Positions 30,405-38,278 of a stretch of DNA of 64,000 bases are shown in pieces (position 1 is the first letter of the stretch; each line of letters begins with the position of its first letter). The translations under genes and the position numbers were made by a program. The notes under the pieces were generated by a model. It did not search any database. It saw only the letters and a list, made by a program, of their open reading frames with translations, and was not told the origin of the DNA. The stretch spans positions 1 to 64,000 of the forward strand of contig WGNW01000010.1 of the NCBI GenBank assembly GCA_016124315.1, in the 5' to 3' direction. Source of the DNA: Alphaproteobacteria bacterium (GTDB lineage: Bacteria; Pseudomonadota; Alphaproteobacteria; SMXS01).

Positions 30405-31595
30405 TTACAGCACGTTCCTGCGCCTCAGCCCGTCGATCTCCTCGGCCGAATAGCCGGCCCAGGCCAGCACCTCGTCGGTGCTGGCGCCGCATTCCGGCGG
30501 CGCCACGGCCAGGCTGCTGTCGGTGCGGCTCAGGGTGTAGGGCTGGCCGAGCAGCGTGATCGCGCCCAGTTCCGGCGACGCGACGGTCTGCGCCATGCCG
30601 AGATGGCGGACCTGCGGATCGGCGAACGCCTCGTCCACGCCATAGACGGGACCGCAGGGGATGCCGCTCGCATTCAGCAGGTCGATCCAGCTGGCGCTGT
30701 CCCGGGCGAGCAGGGCGGCCTGCACCGCCGCGTTGACCCGGCCGCGGTGGGCGAGGCGGCCGGCCGGCGTGGCGAAATCGGGATCGGCCGCCGCCTCCTC
30801 GATGCCGAGCACCGCGCAGAACCGCGGCCAGGCGTTCGGCATCGGCGCCACGTTGATGCTGCCGTCGCTGGTGCGGAAGCAGCCCATGGGCACGGCGGTC
30901 GGATGATCGTTGCCCACCTGCCCCGGGACGTCGCCCTTCATCAGCCAGCGCGCCGCCTGGAAATCCAGCATGAACAGCGCCGCCTGCAGCAGCGAGGTCT
31001 GCACCCACTGCCCCTCGCCCGAGGTCTCCCGCTCCAGCAGCGCCGTGAGCGTGCCCAGTGCGCCGAACACGCCCGCGGCCACGTCGGCGATGGCGATGCC
31101 GACCCGCATGGGCCCGCCGCCCGGCGCGCCGGTGATGGACATCAGCCCCGACATGCCCTGCGCGATCTGGTCGAGGCCGGGCCGGCTGGCATAGGGACCG
31201 TCCTGCCCGAAACCGGAAATGCTGGTGTAGACCAGGCGCGGATTGACGGCGCGCATCGCCTCGTAGCCGAATCCCAGCCGCTCCTTCACGTCGGGCCGGT
31301 AGTTCTCGACCAGCACGTCGGCCCGCTCCGCCAGGCGTTTCAGCACGGTCAGCCCCTCATCCGTCTTCAGGTCGAGGGTGATGCTCCGCTTGTTGCGATG
31401 GAGGTTCTGGAAGTCGGAGTCGTAACGGTCGGCGAAATCCGGGAACGGCCGGTCCGGCGCCGGCGGCATCTCCACCTTGATGACGTCGGCGCCCCAGTCG
31501 GCCAGCTGGCGGACGCAGCTGGGTCCGGCGCGGGCCCGGGTCAGATCGATCACGGTGAAGCGCGCGAGGGCGTCTGAAGCGGACTGGAAACTCAT
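30405..31595 (-). CDS. CaiB/BaiF-family CoA-transferase
   Basis: A 396-residue type III CoA-transferase. The N-terminus FTVIDLTRARAGPSCVRQLADWGADVIKVE is the family hallmark; the catalytic Asp is expected in VLVENYRPDVKERLG. DGPYASRPGLDQIAQGMSGLMSITG is also characteristic. It moves CoA between carboxylic acids, usually to activate a pathway substrate. It lies between TetR2 and the nitroreductase gene, in line with the acyl-CoA dehydrogenase and dehydratase genes upstream. Confidence 0.93.
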   Translation of the reverse strand: MSFQSASDALARFTVIDLTRARAGPSCVRQLADWGADVIKVEMPPAPDRPFPDFADRYDSDFQNLHRNKRSITLDLKTDEGLTVLKRLAERADVLVENYRPDVKERLGFGYEAMRAVNPRLVYTSISGFGQDGPYASRPGLDQIAQGMSGLMSITGAPGGGPMRVGIAIADVAAGVFGALGTLTALLERETSGEGQWVQTSLLQAALFMLDFQAARWLMKGDVPGQVGNDHPTAVPMGCFRTSDGSINVAPMPNAWPRFCAVLGIEEAAADPDFATPAGRLAHRGRVNAAVQAALLARDSASWIDLLNASGIPCGPVYGVDEAFADPQVRHLGMAQTVASPELGAITLLGQPYTLSRTDSSLAVAPPECGASTDEVLAWAGYSAEEIDGLRRRNVL

Positions 31596-31713
31596 GCTGC
31601 GGTCTCCCCACTCGAGCGGTTCTTCAGGCCGTCGAACCCGCCTCCCCGGCGCTACGCAACGTCCGCACGACTAAACCTTCACGCGCGCTTATTCAAGACC
31701 AAAGCGGCGTCCC

Positions 31714-32379
31714 CTAGTCGAGATAGGCGCCCGAGTCGAACAGCGTCGAGACGATCCGGATCATCTTCTCATGGTCCAGATCCTTGCCGAGGAAGGTGTG
31801 GTCCATGACGATGGCCAGATAGGCGCCGACGCCCACCATCGAGAGCACCTCCGGGTCGAGGTCCTTGCGGCGGCGTCCGCCGAGGGACTCGCGGATCGTC
31901 GTCGCCATGGCCTGGAACCATGGATAGAGGTGGCTGGCATAGAACCGCCGGCCGCGCTCGCTGTCCGAAAACAGGCCCGTCATCAGCAGCGGATAGACGT
32001 CGACGATCGTATCGAGCAGGCGCCGGTGCGCCTCGACGTTGAGCCGGCGCTGCTCCTCCACCGTCGAAGCGCCGTTGTAGCTGCGGGCGATCTCGATCTC
32101 CTTTTCGGCAAGCCGCTCCAGCGGCTCGACCACCGCGGCATCGAACAGTTCCTCCTTGGTCTTGAAATGGGCGAACAGGGTCGCCTCGTTGACGCCCGCC
32201 TCGCGGGCCAGTTCCCGCGTGCGCGAGCCGCCCAGCCCGGACCGGATGAACACCCGCTGGGCGGCCTTGAGGATCTGCGCCCGGCGCTCCTCGGCGGAAA
32301 GGCGTTTTCGCCGCCGCCGCGGCGAGGGTGACGCGTCGTCGTCGGGCGCATTGCCCGCAGTTCCCTGCTGTTCGGCCAT
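31714..32379 (-). CDS. TetR-family regulator (TetR2)
   Basis: A 221-residue TetR protein. A basic, Pro/Ser-rich N-terminal tail (SPSPRRRRKRLSAEERR) precedes the helix-turn-helix (ILKAAQRVFIRSGLGGSRTRELAREAGVNEATLFAHFKTKEELFDAA). The ligand domain includes YPWFQAMATTIRESLGG. It starts 58 bases after Rieske oxygenase 2. The GATCAT inverted repeat upstream of that oxygenase is a plausible target. It is unrelated in sequence detail to TetR1. Confidence 0.9.
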   Translation of the reverse strand: MAEQQGTAGNAPDDDASPSPRRRRKRLSAEERRAQILKAAQRVFIRSGLGGSRTRELAREAGVNEATLFAHFKTKEELFDAAVVEPLERLAEKEIEIARSYNGASTVEEQRRLNVEAHRRLLDTIVDVYPLLMTGLFSDSERGRRFYASHLYPWFQAMATTIRESLGGRRRKDLDPEVLSMVGVGAYLAIVMDHTFLGKDLDHEKMIRIVSTLFDSGAYLD

Positions 32380-32437
32380 CGTCGGCAGCTACGTCCTTCC
32401 TCGCAAGCCCTGGCGGCATCCGGCCGCCGTTCCCGGT

Positions 32438-33742
32438 TCAAACCCTGCCGGCGCCCTCGCCATCGATGTAGTCCATCAGGGTCTTGTGCATGTGTCGGAT
32501 GCGGCGCTCCTGGCTGGAGATCCACAGCCCCTCGAACGCCGACGAGTTCATGCCCTTCTGCACGTGCGGCAGGTTCACCGCGTCCTGGTCGAGCACCAGG
32601 CCCAGCGAACGCTGCCCGAACGCCACATGCTCGTGGTCCGGCATGGGCGGGCGCTTCTGCCCCTTGGGCACCCGCACATGGACCGTGACGTCGTAGTACA
32701 TCTTGTTCGGGTCGCTCGCGTGCGGCCGTTGGCGGAACAGCATCATGCGGTCCGAGAAGGTGTTCAGCGTCAGGTTCGGGAAGATGAAGTAGTGGTAGTT
32801 GTCGGTGAGCTGGTCGTCGTTCAGCTCCGAGTAGTCGACGCCCCGCTTCTGCTGGCTCTCGCGCTTGTAGACCTGCAGCGCCCGCCGGATTTCGGTGACC
32901 CGGCCGGTGTACTGGTCGGGATTCATGCCGACGGCCTGCAGGGCGTTCGCCAGGATCTCGGGCACTTCGTACGGCTCCTCGCCCAGCCGCGGGCTGTAGG
33001 TGTGATAGGGCACCAGGTAGCGGTTATGCCTGTCGTAGAGGTCGATCTGCACGTCCACGTCGTCAATGGTGTAAGACAGTTCGGGATGGATGCACTGGAC
33101 GTGGTAGACCTCGTTGAAGGCGTCCACCGAGGTCTTCCAGTTGCAGTCCGACTCCACCGTCACGTTCATGGTCAGCGCCATGTCGGCGAAATGATAGGGG
33201 TCCAGGTGCTGCGGGATCATGCCGAGAAAGTCCCGCAACGGCTCGGCGTCAGGGTTCAGGTTGAACCAGACCCAGCCGCCCCAGCTGTCCGTCTCGACTT
33301 GCTTCAGGCTTAGCTTGTCGCGCGGGCAGCCCTGGGCGAAATCCTCCTCGTCGGGGACGTTGATCAGCTTGCCGGTCAGGTCGTACTCCCAGAAGTGGTA
33401 GGCGCACTGCAGCGTCCGCGAATTGCCGCACTGGTCGAACTTGACCTGGTTGCCGCGGTGGTTGCAGACGTTGTAGAAGGTCCGCGCCCTGCCGTCCTCG
33501 CCGCGGACGATCAGCAGGGACTCGGTGCCGATCTCGGTGGTGGCGTTGTCGCCCGGCTCCGGAATCTCGTCCTCGCGGCAGCCCACCAGCCAGACCTTGG
33601 TCCACATCCGCTCCCATTCCAGATTCATGAAATCGGTCGAGGTGTACCGTTGCTTGGGGATCACCTCGGAGCCGAGATTGGGCTCCGGCGCCTTTTCCGC
33701 CGGCGTCCGTACGCTTTCCTTCACCCTGCTGATGGCGACCAT
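32438..33742 (-). CDS. Rieske oxygenase alpha subunit 2, atypical
   Basis: A 434-residue Rieske non-haem-iron oxygenase. The cluster ligands are C93-x-H95 (CNHRGN) and C113-x2-H116, but the second motif reads CAYHFWEYD where nearly all relatives have C-x-YHGW. The iron-site segment is VDAFNEVYHVQCIHPE (H214, H219), with A208 where an Asn is usual and E211 as the bridging acid. These changes mark a divergent subfamily. The ATG at 33742 has GGGGAG 7 bases upstream. TetR2 follows directly, and a 17-bp inverted repeat lies 43 bases upstream. Confidence 0.92.
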   Translation of the reverse strand: MVAISRVKESVRTPAEKAPEPNLGSEVIPKQRYTSTDFMNLEWERMWTKVWLVGCREDEIPEPGDNATTEIGTESLLIVRGEDGRARTFYNVCNHRGNQVKFDQCGNSRTLQCAYHFWEYDLTGKLINVPDEEDFAQGCPRDKLSLKQVETDSWGGWVWFNLNPDAEPLRDFLGMIPQHLDPYHFADMALTMNVTVESDCNWKTSVDAFNEVYHVQCIHPELSYTIDDVDVQIDLYDRHNRYLVPYHTYSPRLGEEPYEVPEILANALQAVGMNPDQYTGRVTEIRRALQVYKRESQQKRGVDYSELNDDQLTDNYHYFIFPNLTLNTFSDRMMLFRQRPHASDPNKMYYDVTVHVRVPKGQKRPPMPDHEHVAFGQRSLGLVLDQDAVNLPHVQKGMNSSAFEGLWISSQERRIRHMHKTLMDYIDGEGAGRV

Positions 33743-33785
33743 CGTCCGCTCCCCGTCGACGCTTCTATGCAAGACCCTGCCAGCA

Positions 33786-33802
33786 GATCATAGATAATGA
33801 TC
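33786..33802. promoter_or_regulatory. Inverted repeat upstream of Rieske oxygenase 2
   Basis: GATCATAGATAATGATC has perfect 6-base arms around a 5-base AT-rich centre, 43 bases before the oxygenase start. The position and size suit a TetR operator (TetR2 is the nearest candidate). The motif differs from the TTGGTCA sites, so a separate regulator is implied. Confidence 0.5.
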
Positions 33803-33855
33803 ACTTACTTGAAAACGGCCTCGCTGCCGGAGGCCTCACGGACCGGCCGTCCGCC

Positions 33856-35505
33856 CTACCGGGCGGGCGCCGCCCGTTCGAGAATGGCGTCCGTATCGGG
33901 CGTGGCCGCAAGGGCCCCGTAGGCGACCCCGGGCCTCTCTGACAGGCGTGCCGCGCAGAAGCCTTCCGCCACGAAGGACGGCGCCGTGCGGAACAGCACC
34001 GCCGCCTGGAGCGCGACGGCGGCCTCTTCCACGACGCGGCGCGCCTCGTGCTCGCCGGGCATCCGCCGCAGGCGTTCTTTCAGGCCGTCCGTGGCGGCGT
34101 CCAGCAGCGGGTGGCCGCCCCGCGCCTGCTCCAGCTCGTCGAGCAGGGCGGCGACCGCGTCGGGCTCGCGACCCATGGCCCGCAGCACGTCCAGGCAGAT
34201 GACGTTGCCGGAGCCCTCCCAGATGGAGTTGAGCGGCGACTGGCGGAACAGCCGCGGCATCACGCTTTCCTCCACGTAGCCGGCGCCGCCATGGGCCTCC
34301 ATCGCCTCGTAGACCAGCCCGACGACCCGCTTGTTGAGCCAGTACTTGCCGATCGGCGTGGCGATGCGGGAGAACAGCGCCGCCCGTGCGTCGCTCGCGC
34401 CCTCGTCGAAGCTGCGGGCGATGCGAAAGGTGAGCGCGGTCGCCGCCTCCGACTCCAGCGCCATGTCCGCGAGCACGGCGCGCATCAGCGGCTGGTCGAT
34501 CAGCCGCTTCTGGAAGGCGGTGCGATGGGCGGTGTGCCACAGGGCATTGGCGACCGCCTGGCGCATGTAAGCGGCCGGCGCCAGGATGCAGTCGAGCCGC
34601 GTGTGGTGCACCATCTGGATGATGGTGCGCACGCCGCGCCCTCCCTCGCCCACCAGTTCCGCATAGGCGCCGTGATACTCGATCTCGGAGGAAGCGTTGG
34701 CCCGGTCGCCCAGCTTGTCCTTGAGCCGCATGACGTGGATCGCATTGCGCTCGCCGTCCGGCGTCCAGCGCGGCGCCAGGAAGCAGGTCAGGCCCTTCCC
34801 GGTGTAGGCCAGGGTGAGGAACGCGTCGGACATGGGCGCCGAGCAGAACCATTTGTGGCCGGTCAGCCGCCACGAGCCGTCGCCCGCCGGCTCGGCCCTG
34901 GTGCTGTTGGCGCGCACGTCCGATCCGCCCTGCTTCTCGGTCATCGCCATGCCGATGGTGACGCCCGCCTTCTCCGCCGCCGGCCGCGACGACGGATCGT
35001 AGGCCGAGGCCATGATCCCCGGCAGCCATCGATCGAGCAGGTCAGGCTGCTGCCGCAGCGCCGCCACGGACGCATAGGTCATGGTCATGGGACAGCACAC
35101 GCCGGGCTCCGCCTGGGCCATCAGGAACTCGAGCGCCGTGTGGAGAACGTGGCCCGCCGGCGCGCCGCTCCACGCCGCCGACGCGACACCCGCGCCGATC
35201 CCCAGGTCCATCAGCTTGTGGTAGGCGGGATGGAAGGCCACCTCGTCGATGCGCCGCCCGTAGCGGTCGAAGGCCTTCAGCTGGGGCGGGTTGGCGTTGG
35301 CTTGGGCGGCCCATTCCGCCACCTCGGCCGAGCCGGCGCGCGCGCCGAACGTGGCCAGACGGGCCGCGTAGCCGTCGGCGCCGGCCGCCTCCACCGCCTG
35401 GCGCAGCGCCCGGTCGGAAGTGAACAGGTCGACGTCCTCGAAGGGCGGCGGCTGGTTGGTGACGTCGTGGGTCTCCAGGTGGTCGCGGGGACGAAAGGCG
35501 CTCAT
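33856..35505 (-). CDS. Acyl-CoA dehydrogenase, AidB-like
   Basis: A 549-residue FAD acyl-CoA dehydrogenase of the AidB type. The N-terminal extension (QPPPFEDVDLFTSDRALRQAVEAAG) and the length set it apart from 380-residue short-chain enzymes. GMAMTEKQGGSDVRANSTRA and LTGHKWFCSAPMSDAFL form the FAD and substrate region; RIATPIGKYWLNKRVVGLVYEAMEAHGGAGYVEE and IWEGSGNVICLD carry the C-terminal signatures. AidB binds DNA and is linked to alkylation damage, but in this catabolic setting a true dehydrogenase role is equally possible. MaoC-like genes lie immediately upstream. Confidence 0.92.
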   Translation of the reverse strand: MSAFRPRDHLETHDVTNQPPPFEDVDLFTSDRALRQAVEAAGADGYAARLATFGARAGSAEVAEWAAQANANPPQLKAFDRYGRRIDEVAFHPAYHKLMDLGIGAGVASAAWSGAPAGHVLHTALEFLMAQAEPGVCCPMTMTYASVAALRQQPDLLDRWLPGIMASAYDPSSRPAAEKAGVTIGMAMTEKQGGSDVRANSTRAEPAGDGSWRLTGHKWFCSAPMSDAFLTLAYTGKGLTCFLAPRWTPDGERNAIHVMRLKDKLGDRANASSEIEYHGAYAELVGEGGRGVRTIIQMVHHTRLDCILAPAAYMRQAVANALWHTAHRTAFQKRLIDQPLMRAVLADMALESEAATALTFRIARSFDEGASDARAALFSRIATPIGKYWLNKRVVGLVYEAMEAHGGAGYVEESVMPRLFRQSPLNSIWEGSGNVICLDVLRAMGREPDAVAALLDELEQARGGHPLLDAATDGLKERLRRMPGEHEARRVVEEAAVALQAAVLFRTAPSFVAEGFCAARLSERPGVAYGALAATPDTDAILERAAPAR

Positions 35506-35518
35506 CGGTTTCCCCCGG

Positions 35519-35941
35519 CTACGAACGGTCCGGCAGGGCGACCGTCGCCGTGCCCGTCGCGATGCTGGTGCCTTCCTCGTCGGTCTCCCACAGGTCAAGG
35601 TCGGCCAACGTCTCCCCGCCCTCGCGGCGGATGCCGGTGACCCGGCCGCCCGCCGTCAGCGTGCGGCCGCGCAGGAACGGGCTGCGCAGCCGGATGGCGA
35701 CGGCGACGATGCGCCCGTCCTCTCCCAGCCAGTCGCGCAGCATGGCGTGCAGGTAGGCGTGCTGCAGCGGCGCCATGGCGAAGGCGGAGGGGAAGCCTTC
35801 GTGGCGCGCCACCTCGTCGTCCCAGTGGTGGGCGGCGAACTCGCAGTTGGCGGCGGCGAACCGGTTCCAGTGGTGCACCGTGCCCTCGCGGACGAAGGCC
35901 GGCAGCTCGTCGCCCACGGCGATGGTGTCGGGGCTGGCCAT
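35519..35941 (-). CDS. MaoC-like hot-dog dehydratase, second half
   Basis: A 140-residue hot-dog-fold protein related to MaoC (R)-hydratases. FAAANCEFAAHHWDDEVARHEGFPSAFAMAPLQHAYLHAML resembles the hydratase motif, where D/N-x-x-x-x-H residues are catalytic; the acid/histidine pattern is partly altered. The segment SPFLRGRTLTAGGRVTGIRREGG is the second strand region. The ATG shares one base with the stop of the next gene (TGATG), so the two probably form a heterodimeric hydratase. It lies 13 bases upstream of the AidB-like gene. Confidence 0.83.
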   Translation of the reverse strand: MASPDTIAVGDELPAFVREGTVHHWNRFAAANCEFAAHHWDDEVARHEGFPSAFAMAPLQHAYLHAMLRDWLGEDGRIVAVAIRLRSPFLRGRTLTAGGRVTGIRREGGETLADLDLWETDEEGTSIATGTATVALPDRS

Positions 35942-36477
35942 CAGTACCTCGCGAACACGGAGTCGACAGTGCGGATCCACTCGTCGCGCTGGTTGAACAG
36001 CTCGTGGGACAGGGTCGTGTAGAGCATGTGGCCCATGCGGCCCTCCCGCTCGAAATAGCCGCTGATCTTGTGGGTCGAGCGGATCACGTCGCCCGGCCGC
36101 ATGCGCACGCCGCTGTGGGTGGCGCGGATCTCGGTCAGCAGAAGCGCCCGGTGGCGCGGCGGCTCGACGCCCAGCTCCCGCTCGCTGAAGGCGGTCTGCG
36201 ACACCGGCGGATCGTCCGGCGACGGCGTCCGCGTCATCCAGGCGAAGGGGTTGAAGTCCTCCGGCGCGACGATGCCGCCCCAGCGGCTGCGCGCCGCGTA
36301 GTCCTCGTCCCAGTAGAGCCTTGGCGGCACTTCGGGATAATAGACGGCCACCGCCCATTTGCGGATATCCGAGACGGCGATGGGGTAGGACACGGTCTCC
36401 CGCATCACCTTGCCGACGATGGCGCGCATCTCGTCGGTGACCCGCATTTCGTCCGGCATTCCCGCCTCCGTCGCCAT
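35941..36477 (-). CDS. FAS1-like / MaoC N-terminal-domain dehydratase, first half
   Basis: A 178-residue hot-dog-fold protein of the MaoC_dehydrat_N (FAS1-like) type. YPIAVSDIRKWAVAVYYPEVPPRLYWDEDYAARSRWGGIVAPEDFNPFAW and MRPGDVIRSTHKISGYFEREGRMGHMLYTT are typical. Proteins like this pair with a second hot-dog protein to hydrate enoyl-CoA, as in actinobacterial steroid degradation. The coupled gene at 35519 is the likely partner. The cassette dehydratase-dehydratase-dehydrogenase suggests side-chain oxidation of a CoA-bound substrate. Confidence 0.86.
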   Translation of the reverse strand: MATEAGMPDEMRVTDEMRAIVGKVMRETVSYPIAVSDIRKWAVAVYYPEVPPRLYWDEDYAARSRWGGIVAPEDFNPFAWMTRTPSPDDPPVSQTAFSERELGVEPPRHRALLLTEIRATHSGVRMRPGDVIRSTHKISGYFEREGRMGHMLYTTLSHELFNQRDEWIRTVDSVFARY

Positions 36478-36531
36478 CCGCGTCTTCCCGCCCCAGTTAA
36501 GCGCGCGAAGCAGGGTGCGAACAAGGGCCGA

Positions 36532-37692
36532 TCAGGCCGCGGCGCGGGCGGCCAGGCCGCGGCCGATCAGCCGGGCCGAGGTGCGCACCGAAATGGTGAA
36601 GGCGAAGAACGGCCCGAAGTCGCGGGTGGCCGGTATGCTGGTGACGAACAGTCCCGGCACCGAGGTCTGGAAATGGTGGTCGAGCACGGGGAAGCCGGCC
36701 GCCATTTCCATTTCCTCCAGCAGGTTGCCGGCGGCCAGCATCGGGATGCGCGCCATGTCCACCTTGTAGCCGGTGGCGAGGATCACGTGATCGACGGTGA
36801 CGCTCCGTCCGTCGTCGAAACCGACCTCCATCGCCCCGTCCGGCGTCTGCCCGCACGAGACCACCCGCGTGTCCGGCAGCAACGTCACGCCGTCGCGCAC
36901 CACGCGTGTCTCCAGCCACGGCTCGACCTTGGCGCGCCCCTCCGTCCATAGCCGCTTGCCGAGCGCTTCCTGCTCGGCGACGGGCAGCTCGCGGAACCAG
37001 CCCGGTTCGTCCAGCATCCGGTCCACCAGCGGGCCGACCCACGACCAGTCGGCCGCCGCGAAGGCCGGACTGGGATGGCGGTGGGAGACATGCACCGAGG
37101 CGGCGCCCGCCTCGGCCAGCAGCGCCGCCCACTCGAAGGCGCTCTGGCGCCCGCCGACGATGAGGCAGCGCCTGCCCCGCAGCGCCGCCAGGTCCACCGC
37201 CTCGCAGGTGTGGGAGAAGCGGCCGGCCGGCAGCAGCTCCGCCAGGTCCGCCGGGACATTGGCGAAGTGCCGGAAGCCGGGCGCCAGCGCCACGGCGCGC
37301 GCCTCGATCGCGCCGCCGTCCTCCAGCCGGGCGCGGAAGCGGCCGTCCTGCAGGCGGCCGAGCGCCGCCACCATCCCCGGCGCCGGTGCGATGCCCTTGC
37401 GCCCGGCGAACCAGCCGGCGTAGCGCAGGTAGAAATCCAGCCGGAGCGGTTCGACGTCGGCCGGCGTCAGCCCCTGCTCCTCGAGGAAGCGCTCGATGGT
37501 GTGCTCGCCCGCCGGGTCCAGATGCCAGTCGCAGGCCGAGCGCAGAATCATGCCCGCCGGCATGTGGCGGTGCCAAAAGCCCATGGGCTCGCCCAGAACG
37601 AGGTGCGGAATGCCCAGCGCGCCGGCCTCGGCGGCCAGGGCCAGCCCGAACGGCCCCGCCCCCACGATCAGCAGTTCCGTCTCCCGTGCCAT
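36532..37692 (-). CDS. FAD/NAD(P)-binding flavoprotein oxidoreductase
   Basis: A 386-residue flavin-dependent oxidoreductase resembling single-component monooxygenases. The FAD-binding GAGPFGLALAAEAGA lies at residues 10-25, and a second dinucleotide motif is CLIVGGRQSAFEWAALLAEAG. The ATGYKVDMARIPML segment is the conserved C-terminal ATG motif of this superfamily. It may oxygenate a ketone, amine or thiol, or act as a reductase; the sequence does not tell. It begins 67 bases after marR in the same direction. The ATG at 37692 places the Rossmann motif at the N-terminus. Confidence 0.87.
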   Translation of the reverse strand: MARETELLIVGAGPFGLALAAEAGALGIPHLVLGEPMGFWHRHMPAGMILRSACDWHLDPAGEHTIERFLEEQGLTPADVEPLRLDFYLRYAGWFAGRKGIAPAPGMVAALGRLQDGRFRARLEDGGAIEARAVALAPGFRHFANVPADLAELLPAGRFSHTCEAVDLAALRGRRCLIVGGRQSAFEWAALLAEAGAASVHVSHRHPSPAFAAADWSWVGPLVDRMLDEPGWFRELPVAEQEALGKRLWTEGRAKVEPWLETRVVRDGVTLLPDTRVVSCGQTPDGAMEVGFDDGRSVTVDHVILATGYKVDMARIPMLAAGNLLEEMEMAAGFPVLDHHFQTSVPGLFVTSIPATRDFGPFFAFTISVRTSARLIGRGLAARAAA

Positions 37693-37759
37693 GCCGTTCC
37701 CCCTTGCTGCGTCGAGGACCAAGGTGCCGTCCCGCGCGGACCGTGGCAACCCCGCCGGC

Positions 37760-38206
37760 CTACGACAGGGCGCCCAAGGCCTCGCGAAGCGCATCGGCGC
37801 CGATGCCCTCGAGGCGCGCCTCGACCGCGTCGTGGGTCGCCTGCCAGACCGGCACCGCCGCGGCGAGCAGCGCGCGACCCTCGGGCGTCAGCGACAGCAG
37901 CCGGCTGCGCCGGTCGGCCCCGTCGACGCTCACCGTCACCAGCCCGCGCCGCTCCAGCGGCTTGAGGGCGGCGGTCAGCGTGGTGCGGTCCATGGCCAGC
38001 AGCGACGAGACGCTGCCCATGCTGGGCGGGCGCGGCCGGTTGAGGGACATCAGCAGGGAGAACTGGCCGCTGGTCAGGCCGATGGGCCGCAGCGCCTCGT
38101 CGAAGCGGCGCGCCAGGGCCCGCGCCGCGCGCTGCACGTGGAGGCAGAGGCAAGAGTCGCGGACCATCAGGGTGACGTCGTAGGGCAGCTCGTCTTTGTT
38201 TGACAT
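37760..38206 (-). CDS. MarR-family regulator
   Basis: A 148-residue MarR protein with the winged helix at about residues 57-97 (PPSMGSVSSLLAMDRTTLTAALKPLERRGLV) and the wing in VSVDGADRRSRLLSLTPEGRALL. The paired cysteines near the N-terminus (SCLCLH) could sense oxidants or a ligand. It is divergent from the BNR-repeat gene across 72 bases that contain the perfect palindrome GTTGATATCAAC just before its own ATG. The flavoprotein, dehydratase and dehydrogenase genes downstream may be its operon. Confidence 0.92.
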   Translation of the reverse strand: MSNKDELPYDVTLMVRDSCLCLHVQRAARALARRFDEALRPIGLTSGQFSLLMSLNRPRPPSMGSVSSLLAMDRTTLTAALKPLERRGLVTVSVDGADRRSRLLSLTPEGRALLAAAVPVWQATHDAVEARLEGIGADALREALGALS

Positions 38207-38217
38207 CGCGCCATTAT

Positions 38218-38229
38218 GTTGATATCAAC
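38218..38229. promoter_or_regulatory. Perfect 12-bp palindrome in the MarR/BNR divergent promoter
   Basis: GTTGATATCAAC is perfectly palindromic and lies 12 bases before the marR ATG and 50 bases before the BNR-repeat ATG. MarR proteins usually repress such divergent pairs. Note that TTGA-N2-TCAA has the wrong spacing for an FNR box. Confidence 0.6.
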
Positions 38230-38278
38230 CTTTCTTGTCCAGCGAATCCCGCCGGACCGGCCGCCAAGGGAGAGGGTC

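Noticed and set aside
38216..38278. Upstream ATG of the BNR-repeat gene
   Set aside because: It would place the GTTGATATCAAC operator inside the coding region, and the extra residues are not family-like.
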